Below are positions 7,981 through 16,081 of a stretch of DNA of 40,092 bases, piece by piece. The position numbers were made by a program, and so were the translations under genes. The notes beneath the pieces are model-generated. The model worked only from the letters and a program-made list of their open reading frames with translations, searched no databases and was not told the origin of the DNA. Source of the DNA: Lentisphaerae bacterium GWF2_50_93 (GTDB taxonomy: Bacteria; Verrucomicrobiota; Lentisphaeria; Victivallales; GWF2-50-93); assembly GCA_001804815.1 (NCBI GenBank), contig MHBI01000014.1:1-40092 (forward strand), in the 5' to 3' direction. Each line of letters begins with the position of its first letter. Position 1 is the first letter of the stretch.

Positions 7981-10716
7981 TCATTTTGCCTGTAACGGCG
8001 TCATTTTGACATCATCAATCCAGGCGGATCCGGTCCCCTCAACCAGGAGAAGCACGTTGAAACGCGCCGACCATTCCGGAATTTTGACAGTCTTCTCAAA
8101 TCCAGTCCAGTCAGCAGCCCCTTGGACATACTTGACCTGTTCGAAATTGTTCTTCTTCCAGTCGTTGTCGAAGGACTGGACTGCGACATTGACTTTTACA
8201 TTGCCTTCGCTTTTAACGAATCCGCTGACGATGAAGCTCTTCCCGGGATATCCGCTGATCTGCTGGAACGCCTGTCCGCTTTTTCCATCCTTGACTTCGA
8301 CGCGGAGTGATGCCGGCGCGCTTTTGAAAACTTTGAGATCCCGGGCGCATACAAGGTCACCCCAGGTCCCTCCCCAGCCTTCCGGCTTGTCGCCACCGTC
8401 CGTCATTGATCCATTTGCCAGAAGGCTTCCGTTGAGGGCTGCCGCGTTCGCATCCTCCTCGTTTGATACGTAACGGCGGGTACCTTCCGGTTTGAAGTCC
8501 TTTGGCCAGGTCGCCTTGAAAAAGCCCATCCCATAGGTGCCTGCTATTATCTCCTCAGGAGCAAACGGGTTGAATGCACAGGCATTTGCACGGAGCATCC
8601 CGAGTCCGGAATTTGCCTGGCTCCAGCTTCTGCCGTCATCACAGCTTATCCAGACACCGTTGCCGCTGGCCTGTTCATGATACGGGTCCATGGAAGTCAC
8701 CAGAATAAGCCGGGCCGGATCAGAAGGATCGGCGTTGCACTCGAAAGCCTGAGGTTCGTCCAGGAGCCGTTCCCATTTCTTGGTTTCCGGAGCATAACGC
8801 CATAGACCGCCGCGTCCTTCGCGCCATTGGCATACCAGGACCCTCCCCTTTGAATCACAGTTGATGCGGCTGCGGCTGCTTATCCGCGGAAGTCCGATAT
8901 TGGCAAAAGATTTCCCGTCGTCTGATACAAGTATGCCTCCTCCAGTCTTGACATAGAACCGTCCTGCCTTCGTCGGATCTCCTGCAAGGTAGCTTGCTCC
9001 GCTGACATCAGGGACTTCAGCCCATTTTTCCCCGCCGTCTTCGGTGTGTATGAGCTTTCCTTTCAGAACCGCCCAGGCATTTTTACCGGTTTCAGGATGA
9101 ACAAACACTCCTGCATATTCCTTCTTGTTTCCCCAGCCTGCCTTGGGCAGACCGTATTTTTCGCCTGAAAGTACAGACCATGTTTTTCCCCAGTCCATAC
9201 TGCGGATTATGCCGTTGCCGTCACCAAACTGTCCAGTTGTTATGTAAATGAATCCGTCCTTGCTGAACCCAACGTCCTGTCCGCCAAGCCATGGATTAGG
9301 GTCAGCGCTGACATAGCGCCAGCTCTTAAGCCCGTCATCGCTGATCCAGCCGCGTGCCGCGTCCATGCCCTGCAGGATTGACTGGTCCTTGCGATATGGG
9401 TTGAAGGCGAAATTGGTGCTGCACCAACCATTCCAGCCACGTCCGCGCCAGCTGTCCTTTATCGCGGGATCTGGACGGTAGGACGTTGCATCATCCCAGG
9501 TGGCGCCTCCATCAGTGCTTCTCAGGATGAATTCCGTATTGAAGCCGTATACGCGATCTGCGCTGGATGGATCTGCTACGAGATGCATCGCGATCCCGGC
9601 GAAACATGCTGTCTGGATCTGGAAGACACCTTTCCCATTTTCAGCCTGTACTACACCTATTCCACCCCTTGATGCCACCGGTTTCCAGCTTGCACCTCCA
9701 TCAACGCTCTTGTAGATCACCGCTGAGTTCCATGCTTGGTCATTGGCATAAAGGACATCGGGGTTCGCAGGTGAAACGGCCAGCCCGTTGAACCAGCTTG
9801 TCTGGTTGCCGTCATTTGAAGCAACCTTGTTTATTCCGTTGTCTGATGCTGCGAACGTCGCACCCCCGTCAGTGCTCTTGAAAATTCCCCCGGGTGTAAG
9901 TTTTGCATCGCTCTTGTCAGCCTTGAAATTCCGTGTTGATGCCCATATGGTTTTTGTATCTTTAGGATGGAATGCCAATCCGGAAATCTTTCCGTTTATT
10001 CCTTGATATTCCTTTTTCTTCCAAGTCTTTCCGTCATCTTCGCTCGTCCACCAGCCAATCTCATCTGTCAGTATGTCAAGCCGGCTGCCTGAACCAGGCT
10101 CATATGTCGCACTCCATATATTGACGCCCTTTTTGTCAGCAGTGCTGAAGCCGTCCTTTGCCAGAGTTGCAATATGCTTCCATGTTTCACCGTCGTCCAT
10201 GCTCTCCCAAATCCATCCGAAGGTGTCCGCCTCGTTCCAATGGCGCGACGAACCCCCGAATGCAAGCATCCTTCCGGGCTGGTCTGGATCAAAGAGAACC
10301 TTCTCAACAATTACCGAATAGCCTCCATTCTTAAATCCCGGCATCCCATTACGCTTTGACGTCCAGTTCAAACCTCCGTCCACGCTCTTGAACGGCCCCA
10401 TGCATGTACCCATCCACGCGACCTTCGGATTTGCAGGATGGAATGTGATGCCGCACATCTCGTATGCAGGGAAGCCAAAGGCGGGCCGCCAGGAGTCGCC
10501 TCCATCGAAGCTTACCGCCGCACCGAGCATGTCGCCGCTGGAGATCAGATGCTTTGAATTGTGTGGTGAGACACTGAGCGCTACTATCGCGCCTCCGCCT
10601 CCAGGTTCGCACAGAGGCGTCCATTTGACAGGACTTTCCTGTCCTATGCAAAGAGTGCCCATGAGCCCCAGTATGGAAAAGGCAAATAATCCCTTCATAA
10701 TTGGAGAGTTCTGCAT
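7981..10716 (-). CDS. Secreted Asp-box beta-propeller protein (GH74/sialidase/sortilin-like) with C-terminal CBM-like module
   Basis: This is a 911-residue protein with a signal peptide (MKGLFAFSILGLMGTLCIGQ, after six extra residues). About twelve Asp-box motifs (SxDGGxxW type) run through it: SFDGGDSW, SVDGGLNW, SMDDGETW, SEDDGKTW, STDGGATF, SVDGGASW, STDGGATW, SMDWGKTW, TEDGGEKW, SCDDGRSW and others. The regular spacing implies one or two beta-propellers as in GH74 xyloglucanases. The opening GGGGAIVALSVSPHN also recalls GH74, but the catalytic aspartates cannot be assigned by eye. The last 150 residues (from about 760) are a beta-sandwich close to the N-terminal module of the downstream esterase. 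AAGGA precedes the first ATG. It is probably an extracellular glucan- or glycan-acting hydrolase or a binding protein. Confidence 0.8.
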   Translation of the reverse strand: MQNSPIMKGLFAFSILGLMGTLCIGQESPVKWTPLCEPGGGGAIVALSVSPHNSKHLISSGDMLGAAVSFDGGDSWRPAFGFPAYEMCGITFHPANPKVAWMGTCMGPFKSVDGGLNWTSKRNGMPGFKNGGYSVIVEKVLFDPDQPGRMLAFGGSSRHWNEADTFGWIWESMDDGETWKHIATLAKDGFSTADKKGVNIWSATYEPGSGSRLDILTDEIGWWTSEDDGKTWKKKEYQGINGKISGLAFHPKDTKTIWASTRNFKADKSDAKLTPGGIFKSTDGGATFAASDNGINKVASNDGNQTSWFNGLAVSPANPDVLYANDQAWNSAVIYKSVDGGASWKPVASRGGIGVVQAENGKGVFQIQTACFAGIAMHLVADPSSADRVYGFNTEFILRSTDGGATWDDATSYRPDPAIKDSWRGRGWNGWCSTNFAFNPYRKDQSILQGMDAARGWISDDGLKSWRYVSADPNPWLGGQDVGFSKDGFIYITTGQFGDGNGIIRSMDWGKTWSVLSGEKYGLPKAGWGNKKEYAGVFVHPETGKNAWAVLKGKLIHTEDGGEKWAEVPDVSGASYLAGDPTKAGRFYVKTGGGILVSDDGKSFANIGLPRISSRSRINCDSKGRVLVCQWREGRGGLWRYAPETKKWERLLDEPQAFECNADPSDPARLILVTSMDPYHEQASGNGVWISCDDGRSWSQANSGLGMLRANACAFNPFAPEEIIAGTYGMGFFKATWPKDFKPEGTRRYVSNEEDANAAALNGSLLANGSMTDGGDKPEGWGGTWGDLVCARDLKVFKSAPASLRVEVKDGKSGQAFQQISGYPGKSFIVSGFVKSEGNVKVNVAVQSFDNDWKKNNFEQVKYVQGAADWTGFEKTVKIPEWSARFNVLLLVEGTGSAWIDDVKMTPLQAK

Positions 10717-10753
10717 TTTACTGATCCTTTTATTATAAAATTCCTTGTTGAGA

Positions 10754-11437
10754 TTAATAATCCTTGTTCGCCATCGGATCCGGATATTTATAAAAGTTTA
10801 CGCTGCCGTCCAGATTCACCTGCGATATGCTTTTGGCAATAGATGCCCATGCTTTCCCCTCATGATTGCTTTTCTGATCAAATGCCATCGGATAGTCAGT
10901 GTATTTCGTGGAGGAAAGCCTTCGCAGCGTATACCATCCTGGATAATTCCATCCTATTATTCCGCGGAACCTGTAGCCCGGAGTCGGGCGGATCCAGCCG
11001 CTTAGAGGAAGCCCGTATGAATCAGGATATTTGATTTGTTCGCTCACAGGACAATACATCACCTGGGGATTCGGAATAAGATATTTCTTCATCCACGGAA
11101 AAATGAAATTCACCATTTTCTGGTCATAATCAATCCAGGGGAACATGGCGGGTGACCAACAGTCGCGATATTGATTTGAATCATCAGGATCTCCCCACTT
11201 CACCTGTCCAACATTTGTAAGAATTGTCGGCAATACACCATCATAATCGCCGGCATATGCGAGCATGCAGACGCCGATCTGTCTTAAATTGGACTTGCAA
11301 CCTGTATGCTTTGCCTGCATTTTCGCGCTTTTAAGCGCCGGCAGCAAAAGGGCGATGAGAACTGCGATGGTCGCAACTACAACAAGAAGCTCGATCAGAG
11401 TGAAATATCCTTTTGAAATCCCGGAGGACGGCTTCAT
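10754..11437 (-). CDS. Prepilin-type N-terminal cleavage/methylation protein (pseudopilin)
   Basis: A short basic leader is followed by [22 protein letters not shown], here noted as FTLIELLVV plus a 20-residue hydrophobic helix: the class III signal cut by prepilin peptidase, with Glu at +5. After the helix comes [20 protein letters not shown], the conserved stalk of the large pseudopilin family found in Lentisphaerota and Planctomycetota. The C-terminus has [15 protein letters not shown], with the DG of the H-X9-DG motif but no histidine. The ATG at 11437 is preferred: AAGGTGA lies 11 bases before it, and an upstream GTG (11452) overlaps that site. It is a close paralogue of the next gene upstream, probably a tandem duplicate. 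Confidence 0.9.
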   Translation of the reverse strand: MKPSSGISKGYFTLIELLVVVATIAVLIALLLPALKSAKMQAKHTGCKSNLRQIGVCMLAYAGDYDGVLPTILTNVGQVKWGDPDDSNQYRDCWSPAMFPWIDYDQKMVNFIFPWMKKYLIPNPQVMYCPVSEQIKYPDSYGLPLSGWIRPTPGYRFRGIIGWNYPGWYTLRRLSSTKYTDYPMAFDQKSNHEGKAWASIAKSISQVNLDGSVNFYKYPDPMANKDY

Positions 11438-11463
11438 TATAATTATTTTCACCTTTAAGGTAA

Positions 11464-12168
11464 TTATTGCTGGGCCTTAGGATCAGGTTTCTTGTAGAAA
11501 TCCACGCTTCCATCCAGATTCAGCACGGATATGCTTTCAGCGGTCGAAGCCCAGGGCTTATTGCTCTGATAATGCGAACTGGGATGGTCAAGGGCGAGCG
11601 GGGTCGTCTTGAATTTGGATGAACCTACAATTCGCGTTTTTAAAACTCCGCTCTGCCAGGCCATGCCCTGCAGCCTGTATCCGGGGGTCGGACGTCTCCA
11701 TCCATAATCCGAACCCTTGTAGAAATCAGGATATATGATCGTTGAGCTTGCAGGACAATACATGGATTGGGGAGGGGTGATTACATTGTCCTTCAGCCAT
11801 GGGAAGACATAATTCCACAGCGTGGTCTCGTAAGATCCCCATAGGGAGGAAGTCCAGGTATTCGTATAATGTGCCGAGTCAAACAGCTCTGCCTCCCCCC
11901 ATTTTGTATAGACTGGAGGGAACATGTCATTATTCTCCACGGTATAGCTGTGCATCCCGATGCCGATCTGGCGCAGGTTGGAGTTGCATGCCGACAGTTT
12001 AGCCTGGAATTTCGCGTTCCTCAGGGCTGGCAGAAGCAATGCGGCAAGTATGGCGATTATGGCTATGACCACCAGAAGCTCTATAAGCGTGAAACCATGT
12101 CTTTTAATTGACATCCTGCCGATGCGCTTGCCGTGGAATCTTCCAGTGTTATGACAGGCTGACTTCAT
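11464..12168 (-). CDS. Prepilin-type N-terminal cleavage/methylation protein (pseudopilin)
   Basis: [19 protein letters not shown], at residues 25-43 of the longest frame, is the prepilin peptidase site and helix. [17 protein letters not shown] follows, then a domain with [11 protein letters not shown] and [12 protein letters not shown] that aligns with the neighbour ([21 protein letters not shown]). It ends in [15 protein letters not shown]. The start is uncertain: ATG 12168 overlaps the end of the zinc-ribbon gene by 20 bases and has a weak GAAAG site; ATG 12114 gives the short leader MSIKRHG usual for this family but has no good ribosome site. The overlap suggests translational coupling. 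Predicted role: an inner-membrane-anchored pseudofilament subunit with a periplasmic or surface domain. Confidence 0.88.
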   Translation of the reverse strand: MKSACHNTGRFHGKRIGRMSIKRHGFTLIELLVVIAIIAILAALLLPALRNAKFQAKLSACNSNLRQIGIGMHSYTVENNDMFPPVYTKWGEAELFDSAHYTNTWTSSLWGSYETTLWNYVFPWLKDNVITPPQSMYCPASSTIIYPDFYKGSDYGWRRPTPGYRLQGMAWQSGVLKTRIVGSSKFKTTPLALDHPSSHYQSNKPWASTAESISVLNLDGSVDFYKKPDPKAQQ

Positions 12169-12346
12169 TTTGACGTGCTTCTTTCAATTCCAGTTTTATA
12201 TTTTCCGGTTTTTCCGAATTATAACAGCCTAGGCAGAAAACGTTTTCGATCTTCCTGAATCTTCCAGTCCCGTCTTCAATCATTTTTCCGCAACAGCTGC
12301 ATTTTTCAATGGGGATGACTCTATCCTCTTCAACCTTCAATTTCAT
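12149..12346 (-). CDS. 65-residue zinc-ribbon protein
   Basis: This small protein has two CxxC pairs (Cys16/19 in KCSCCG and Cys38/41 in FCLGC), 19 residues apart, which is a compact zinc ribbon. It is charged, lacks a signal peptide, and should be cytoplasmic. The frame is supported by context: its ATG overlaps the TGA of the regulator gene (ATGA), AAGGGTGA is 3-10 bases upstream, and its end overlaps the pseudopilin start by 20 bases. Its function is unknown. It could bind nucleic acid, act as a partner of the GntR regulator, or serve as a helper of the pseudopilins. No family is recognised beyond the zinc ribbon. Confidence 0.7.
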   Translation of the reverse strand: MKLKVEEDRVIPIEKCSCCGKMIEDGTGRFRKIENVFCLGCYNSEKPENIKLELKEARQNEVSLS

Positions 12347-13413
12347 GATTCACCCTTGTCCAAGACAACAGGGACAACTGACGGATTTTCCAATATCAAT
12401 CCGCCTTTTTTCTTCAGATCCAAAAGTTCTACCGCCTTACAGGCCATTCCTTCAAGGGAGACGATTGTTCCAGTAATCCTGAAACTCATCATGTCATCCA
12501 TAAATTGATATTTGTCCGCCATTACTACCGGCATGTCTTCCGGAACATTCACATTGTTCCTTTTGAGAGATTCTATGACTCCAATGGTTGAACGGTCTCC
12601 GAAGCTGACAATCCCATCGAACTTTCCACCGCTTTTCAGGAGCTGCCCGGCCGCCTTTATCCCGTCTTCTTTTTTCCAGCCGGTTGTTTCAAAATAATTA
12701 TCCATTGAAAAGGGAATCCTATGGTCCTTGAAAGCCTTTTTATATCCTTCAAGCCTCTCTTCAACAAAGGAATATCCCCTTGGTCCGTCGATTAATGCTA
12801 TCTTCCTGTGCCCCTGTTCCATAAGATGCTTCACCACCATGTATCCTTCGCCCACATGGTCAGCCTTCACTGTAGGTATGGACCCGATATCGGTTTCACC
12901 TATTAATACGCAAGGTATTTTTGCTTCTTCAAGATTCTTGATTTCTATTTTTTCAGGTGAATACATTGTGAAGATTACCCCGGACACGAAACTGTTCTCA
13001 GGTATGGAATATTTCCTCAGGTAGCTGTAAAAAGTCTCCTCTTCGGGGATCTGGATCATGGAAACAGTCGTCCCTCTGCTTTCGAAAATCCCTTTCAACT
13101 CATTAAACAGCCCCATTATGAAGAAATTCTTCTTCACATCCATCCCAAAGGATTTGAACGCCAGTGCGACAACGCTCCGTACTGCTTTATCTTCCACTGG
13201 AGTCTCGGCTATAAAGGTGCCTCTTCCCTGCTCTCTTTTTATGACACCTTCCTGTTCAAGCATGTCAAAGGCTTTTCTGACAGTTATTCTCGAGATATTG
13301 TTCTTCTCGCACAAGACACGTTCAGGCGGCAGAATGTCTCCCGCCTTCAAATGTCCTGAAAGAATCAGTCCTTTGATTTGATCTACAGTTTTCTGATATT
13401 TTAAGTTATTCAT
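12343..13413 (-). CDS. GntR-type regulator with LacI-like sensor domain (AraR architecture)
   Basis: This is a 356-residue protein. Residues 1-75 form a GntR winged helix: GHLKAGDILPPERVLCEKNN, ISRITVRKAFDMLEQEGVIK and REQGRGTFIAE. Residues 80-350 are a periplasmic-binding-protein-like sensor (VLIGETDIGSIPTVKADHVG, RKIALIDGPRGYSFVEERLEGY, FDGIVSFGDRSTIGVIESLK). This is the layout of Bacillus AraR, which binds L-arabinose. It heads the - strand cluster and probably represses it until a sugar binds. A consensus promoter and a 28-bp dyad lie just upstream (13429-13481), with the dyad over the -10 box, so autoregulation is likely. The ribosome site AAAGG is 9 bases before the ATG. Confidence 0.92.
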   Translation of the reverse strand: MNNLKYQKTVDQIKGLILSGHLKAGDILPPERVLCEKNNISRITVRKAFDMLEQEGVIKREQGRGTFIAETPVEDKAVRSVVALAFKSFGMDVKKNFFIMGLFNELKGIFESRGTTVSMIQIPEEETFYSYLRKYSIPENSFVSGVIFTMYSPEKIEIKNLEEAKIPCVLIGETDIGSIPTVKADHVGEGYMVVKHLMEQGHRKIALIDGPRGYSFVEERLEGYKKAFKDHRIPFSMDNYFETTGWKKEDGIKAAGQLLKSGGKFDGIVSFGDRSTIGVIESLKRNNVNVPEDMPVVMADKYQFMDDMMSFRITGTIVSLEGMACKAVELLDLKKKGGLILENPSVVPVVLDKGES

Positions 13414-13428
13414 TAGCAGTACCTTTAT

Positions 13429-13456
13429 TAATTGGTTATGTTGTCATGACCAATTA
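13429..13456. promoter_or_regulatory. 28-bp dyad, probable operator of the GntR/AraR-like regulator
   Basis: Arms TAATTGGTTATG (13429-13440) and CATGACCAATTA (13445-13456) are inverted copies with one mismatch and a 4-base spacer. The dyad overlaps the -10 box of the regulator's own promoter and covers its start site. Confidence 0.75.
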
Positions 13457-13481
13457 TATGGCTAGTAATAGGAATTGTCAA
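13453..13481 (-). promoter_or_regulatory. Consensus sigma-70-type promoter for the GntR-led operon
   Basis: On the - strand TTGACA (13481-13476), 17 bases, then TATAAT (13458-13453). Both boxes match the consensus exactly. Transcription would begin near 13446, about 32 bases before the regulator ATG. Confidence 0.85.
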
Positions 13482-13535
13482 GATGATATTTTGAATTTTG
13501 ATAAAAAATATTTCCCTCTTTCTTTTTATCTAATG

Positions 13536-13549
13536 ATTAATCGATTAAT
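13536..13549. promoter_or_regulatory. LacI-type operator, distal site
   Basis: ATTAATCGATTAAT is a perfect 14-bp palindrome with the central CG typical of LacI-family sites. It shares TAATG on its left flank with the second site 93 bases downstream. Confidence 0.7.
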
Positions 13550-13628
13550 ATATAAGCCTTGAAAATTATTGATAATTTTAATTTAATTCATTTGAAATAT
13601 TGTTGTTTGGCGATAATATGTATTAATG

Positions 13629-13642
13629 ATTAATCGGTTAAT
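13629..13642. promoter_or_regulatory. LacI-type operator, proximal site
   Basis: ATTAATCGGTTAAT differs by one base from the distal palindrome. It lies at the expected transcription start (TTGAAA 13592-13597, 16 bases, TAATAT 13614-13619) of the + strand LacI gene, so it should block that promoter. The centre-to-centre distance is 93 bp, close to nine helical turns, which would allow looping. Confidence 0.7.
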
Positions 13643-13656
13643 TAAAAAAACTGAAG

Positions 13657-14610
13657 ATGCTTATGATTATGAACAGAAAAGTAAAGATATCTGAAATCGC
13701 CAGGCTAAGTGGAGTGTCGGCGCCAGTGGTTTCCTGCATCCTGGGCAACCGCAAGACAAGTACCAGGTATAGTGAAAAGACCTATGGTCGTGTCATGGAA
13801 ATTGTGGAGAGGTATGGATACCGCCCGAACAGGACATCGAGGAACCTGTCCCGCCAGAAGCATGGCAGCATAACAATCCTCTACAGTGATTTTTATCAAA
13901 TTCCGCTGAATATTTTCAATTTCATCTTGAACCAGGCTGAAAATTATGGACAGATTCTAAATCTCGAGCATGTGAGGAAAGGGACTGTCCCGAACTGCAT
14001 AAGGGAAAATGCAACAGACGGAATCATGATCTTTGAGGACCTTGAGGAAAGCATCATTTCCAGCCTTGATAACTTCAGGATTCCGCATGTTCATATAAAT
14101 AATTCAAGGCGTTACCTGCCGAACTCGATAACTTATGACGAGGAAGGACTTGCCGCATCCGTACTTGAGAAATTTGTAAAATCAGGGAGGAAGAATCCTT
14201 TGTTCGTACTCGGAAGTCCAGTTTTCTATTGGAACGATATCAGGAAAAAAACTTTTCTTGAAAAATTCAAGTCCTATGGCTTGAACGAGCCAGTTTTTTT
14301 CGATTTTACGGAATACCAGGATAAAGCCAGCGCGTTCGAGCATTTGATTGCAGGGGACAAGTCAATTGACGCTGTTTTCCTTGGAGATGATTCCATGGAT
14401 TACCGTAAATCCCTTGACCTTGAGATGAACCGCAGGGAAATGACGGTTGCATCGATTGGCAGCGGCTTTTCAACCTATGTGTGCCATGGATGCCAGTGCT
14501 ATGAGATTGACCAGCAGAACCTAGGGGCAATGGCAGTTGATCTCCTTAACAGGGTGATAAGTGGTTCTGCTCCAAACGGACCTCTGAGAATAACATATAA
14601 CAATAAATAA
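13657..14610 (+). CDS. LacI family transcriptional regulator
   Basis: This is a 317-residue protein. The helix-turn-helix and hinge helix occupy residues 9-65: [20 protein letters not shown], then [13 protein letters not shown]. The rest is a divergent, somewhat short sugar-binding sensor ([56 protein letters not shown]). Three in-frame ATGs (13657, 13663, 13669) are possible; the last gives the usual [11 protein letters not shown] start, and a GAAG at 13653-13656 best suits 13663. It faces away from the GntR gene, and two palindromic sites lie in between. It probably controls the pseudopilin-GH30 genes that follow within 22 bases. Confidence 0.9.
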   Translation: MLMIMNRKVKISEIARLSGVSAPVVSCILGNRKTSTRYSEKTYGRVMEIVERYGYRPNRTSRNLSRQKHGSITILYSDFYQIPLNIFNFILNQAENYGQILNLEHVRKGTVPNCIRENATDGIMIFEDLEESIISSLDNFRIPHVHINNSRRYLPNSITYDEEGLAASVLEKFVKSGRKNPLFVLGSPVFYWNDIRKKTFLEKFKSYGLNEPVFFDFTEYQDKASAFEHLIAGDKSIDAVFLGDDSMDYRKSLDLEMNRREMTVASIGSGFSTYVCHGCQCYEIDQQNLGAMAVDLLNRVISGSAPNGPLRITYNNK

Positions 14611-14632
14611 GGCCAATCCGCGAGGTAAAAAC

Positions 14633-15418
14633 ATGAGTAGGAGATTTTCTTTCACGCTGATAGAGCTGCTGGTGGTGATCGCTATAATTGCGATCCTGGC
14701 AGCATTGCTTCTTCCTGCCCTCCAAAAGGCAAAGGATTCAGCAAGGTCTATATCCTGCAAGAACAATCTCAAGCAGATTGGTCTTGGCATACATATGTAT
14801 ATTGGGGACTTCGACAGCTGCACGCCTTATGCCGGTGAATATCATCCTGACTCGCTTGGTAAAGGAAGGCTTAATACAGGTCTCGAATATATTAATGGGG
14901 AATATGTTAAATCCGTCGGATGCTTCTACTGTCCTGTCGATCTCGCTCCTGCATCACGGAAGGTCGATCCCCTGTCTCCACACGGTTTCTGGGCTTCCAG
15001 CTACGGAGTAAACTGCAGTTGGAACGAGGGGTGGCGCGGATCATTCTTCACAGGATTCGACTACAATGGGGACAAGAGTCTCCAGCCCCAGGTGAAGACG
15101 ACTAAAATGCAGGATCTGGGAACACGTTTCATGGTCGCCGACGTGGGATTCGGGGACAATTTAGGAACAGGATACATGAACATATCCTGCATCCGTCGAG
15201 GCTCCGGGGCCATTCAATGGGGAAATGGAGTAGCTCCAAGACACGGACGTTCATCGCAGAACTGGACTGGATATCAGCGAGGACGTGCAAATCTCGTGAT
15301 AGCAGACGGGCATGTCGCAGACGACACCTACGAAAATATCGAACAGATCAGCATGCCGGGATGGTACGACAGCGGATGGACCTATTTTGGGAATGGCTAC
15401 CCGGCTCCCTATCCATAG
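14633..15418 (+). CDS. Prepilin-type N-terminal cleavage/methylation protein (pseudopilin)
   Basis: This 261-residue protein starts [20 protein letters not shown]: a short basic leader, the prepilin peptidase site and the hydrophobic helix. [20 protein letters not shown] and [15 protein letters not shown] form the conserved stalk. The C-terminal domain is aromatic-rich and ends [20 protein letters not shown]; the DG of the H-X9-DG motif is kept, while the histidine position is displaced by an insertion. GAGGT is 8 bases before the ATG. It sits between its LacI regulator and a small secreted protein plus GH30 enzyme, so it belongs to that sugar-responsive unit rather than to a pilus assembly locus. 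Confidence 0.92.
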   Translation: MSRRFSFTLIELLVVIAIIAILAALLLPALQKAKDSARSISCKNNLKQIGLGIHMYIGDFDSCTPYAGEYHPDSLGKGRLNTGLEYINGEYVKSVGCFYCPVDLAPASRKVDPLSPHGFWASSYGVNCSWNEGWRGSFFTGFDYNGDKSLQPQVKTTKMQDLGTRFMVADVGFGDNLGTGYMNISCIRRGSGAIQWGNGVAPRHGRSSQNWTGYQRGRANLVIADGHVADDTYENIEQISMPGWYDSGWTYFGNGYPAPYP

Positions 15419-15509
15419 ATAATTCCGGTGGAATTATAAATGAGTTATTTACTAATAATAATGCCATTCAAACGTAATCATTGAGAAAATAAAAAACAAG
15501 GAGCGTTTT

Positions 15510-16061
15510 ATGTTCAGGAGAATGATGATGGCTGTGGCTTTTGCGATGATCTGCAGTTTGAATTCCAATGCGGAGGATCTGATACTCTTCGGTACAGACA
15601 AGGGCAGGCTTGCAGGTGCCGATGAGACAAAGGGAGCGCTGTCGAAGATTACATTCGACAAGGATTTCCTGAAGATGGACGGACCGAATTTCTGGTCGTC
15701 CAAGTGGCAGCACAACAGCCTCGCTGTCGATTTGACCGATGCGAAGCCGGGTGATCCCCTGAAGATTGAGGTTGCAGGTGCGCTGGCGGATCAGGAGCCG
15801 TTCCTGAAAATCATGTTCTTCAGTCCTGACTGGAGCAAGAACTCCTCATGGATATTCGACCTGTCGAAAATAAAGAAGGATGAGTTCACTGTTGTCACGG
15901 CAAAGACTTCGCTCGGAGATCCTGCGGAAAAGAACGGCGGCGGAGTTGTCCTGACATCCATCGGCAACGTCATGTTCTTTGCTGGCGCCAAGGCAGGAAA
16001 CAGTCCCTGGTCCATCAAGATAAAATCCGTGTCGGTCGGAACTGCGGATGCAAAAAAGTAA
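15510..16061 (+). CDS. Small secreted beta-sandwich-like protein of unknown function
   Basis: This is a 183-residue protein with a signal peptide (MFRRMMMAVAFAMICSLNSN-AED). The mature part, about 162 residues, shows alternating hydrophobic strands and aromatic residues (NFWSSKWQHN, FFSPDWSKNSSWIFDLS) and looks like a carbohydrate-binding beta-sandwich. FFSPDWSKN recalls the SFNADWSKN and SFDNDWKKN strands in the modules of the esterase and propeller proteins, so a distant common fold is possible. No catalytic motif is visible. AAGGAG precedes the ATG. Its stop is only 20 bases from the GH30 start, so it is probably a binding partner that is co-expressed with that enzyme. Confidence 0.8.
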   Translation: MFRRMMMAVAFAMICSLNSNAEDLILFGTDKGRLAGADETKGALSKITFDKDFLKMDGPNFWSSKWQHNSLAVDLTDAKPGDPLKIEVAGALADQEPFLKIMFFSPDWSKNSSWIFDLSKIKKDEFTVVTAKTSLGDPAEKNGGGVVLTSIGNVMFFAGAKAGNSPWSIKIKSVSVGTADAKK

Positions 16062-16081
16062 ACATGGAGGCGCAAAGTTCT

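Noticed and set aside
7094..8473. 459-codon frame on the + strand
   Set aside because: It runs antisense across two well-supported genes and their junction, with a Pro/Ser-rich product typical of antisense frames.
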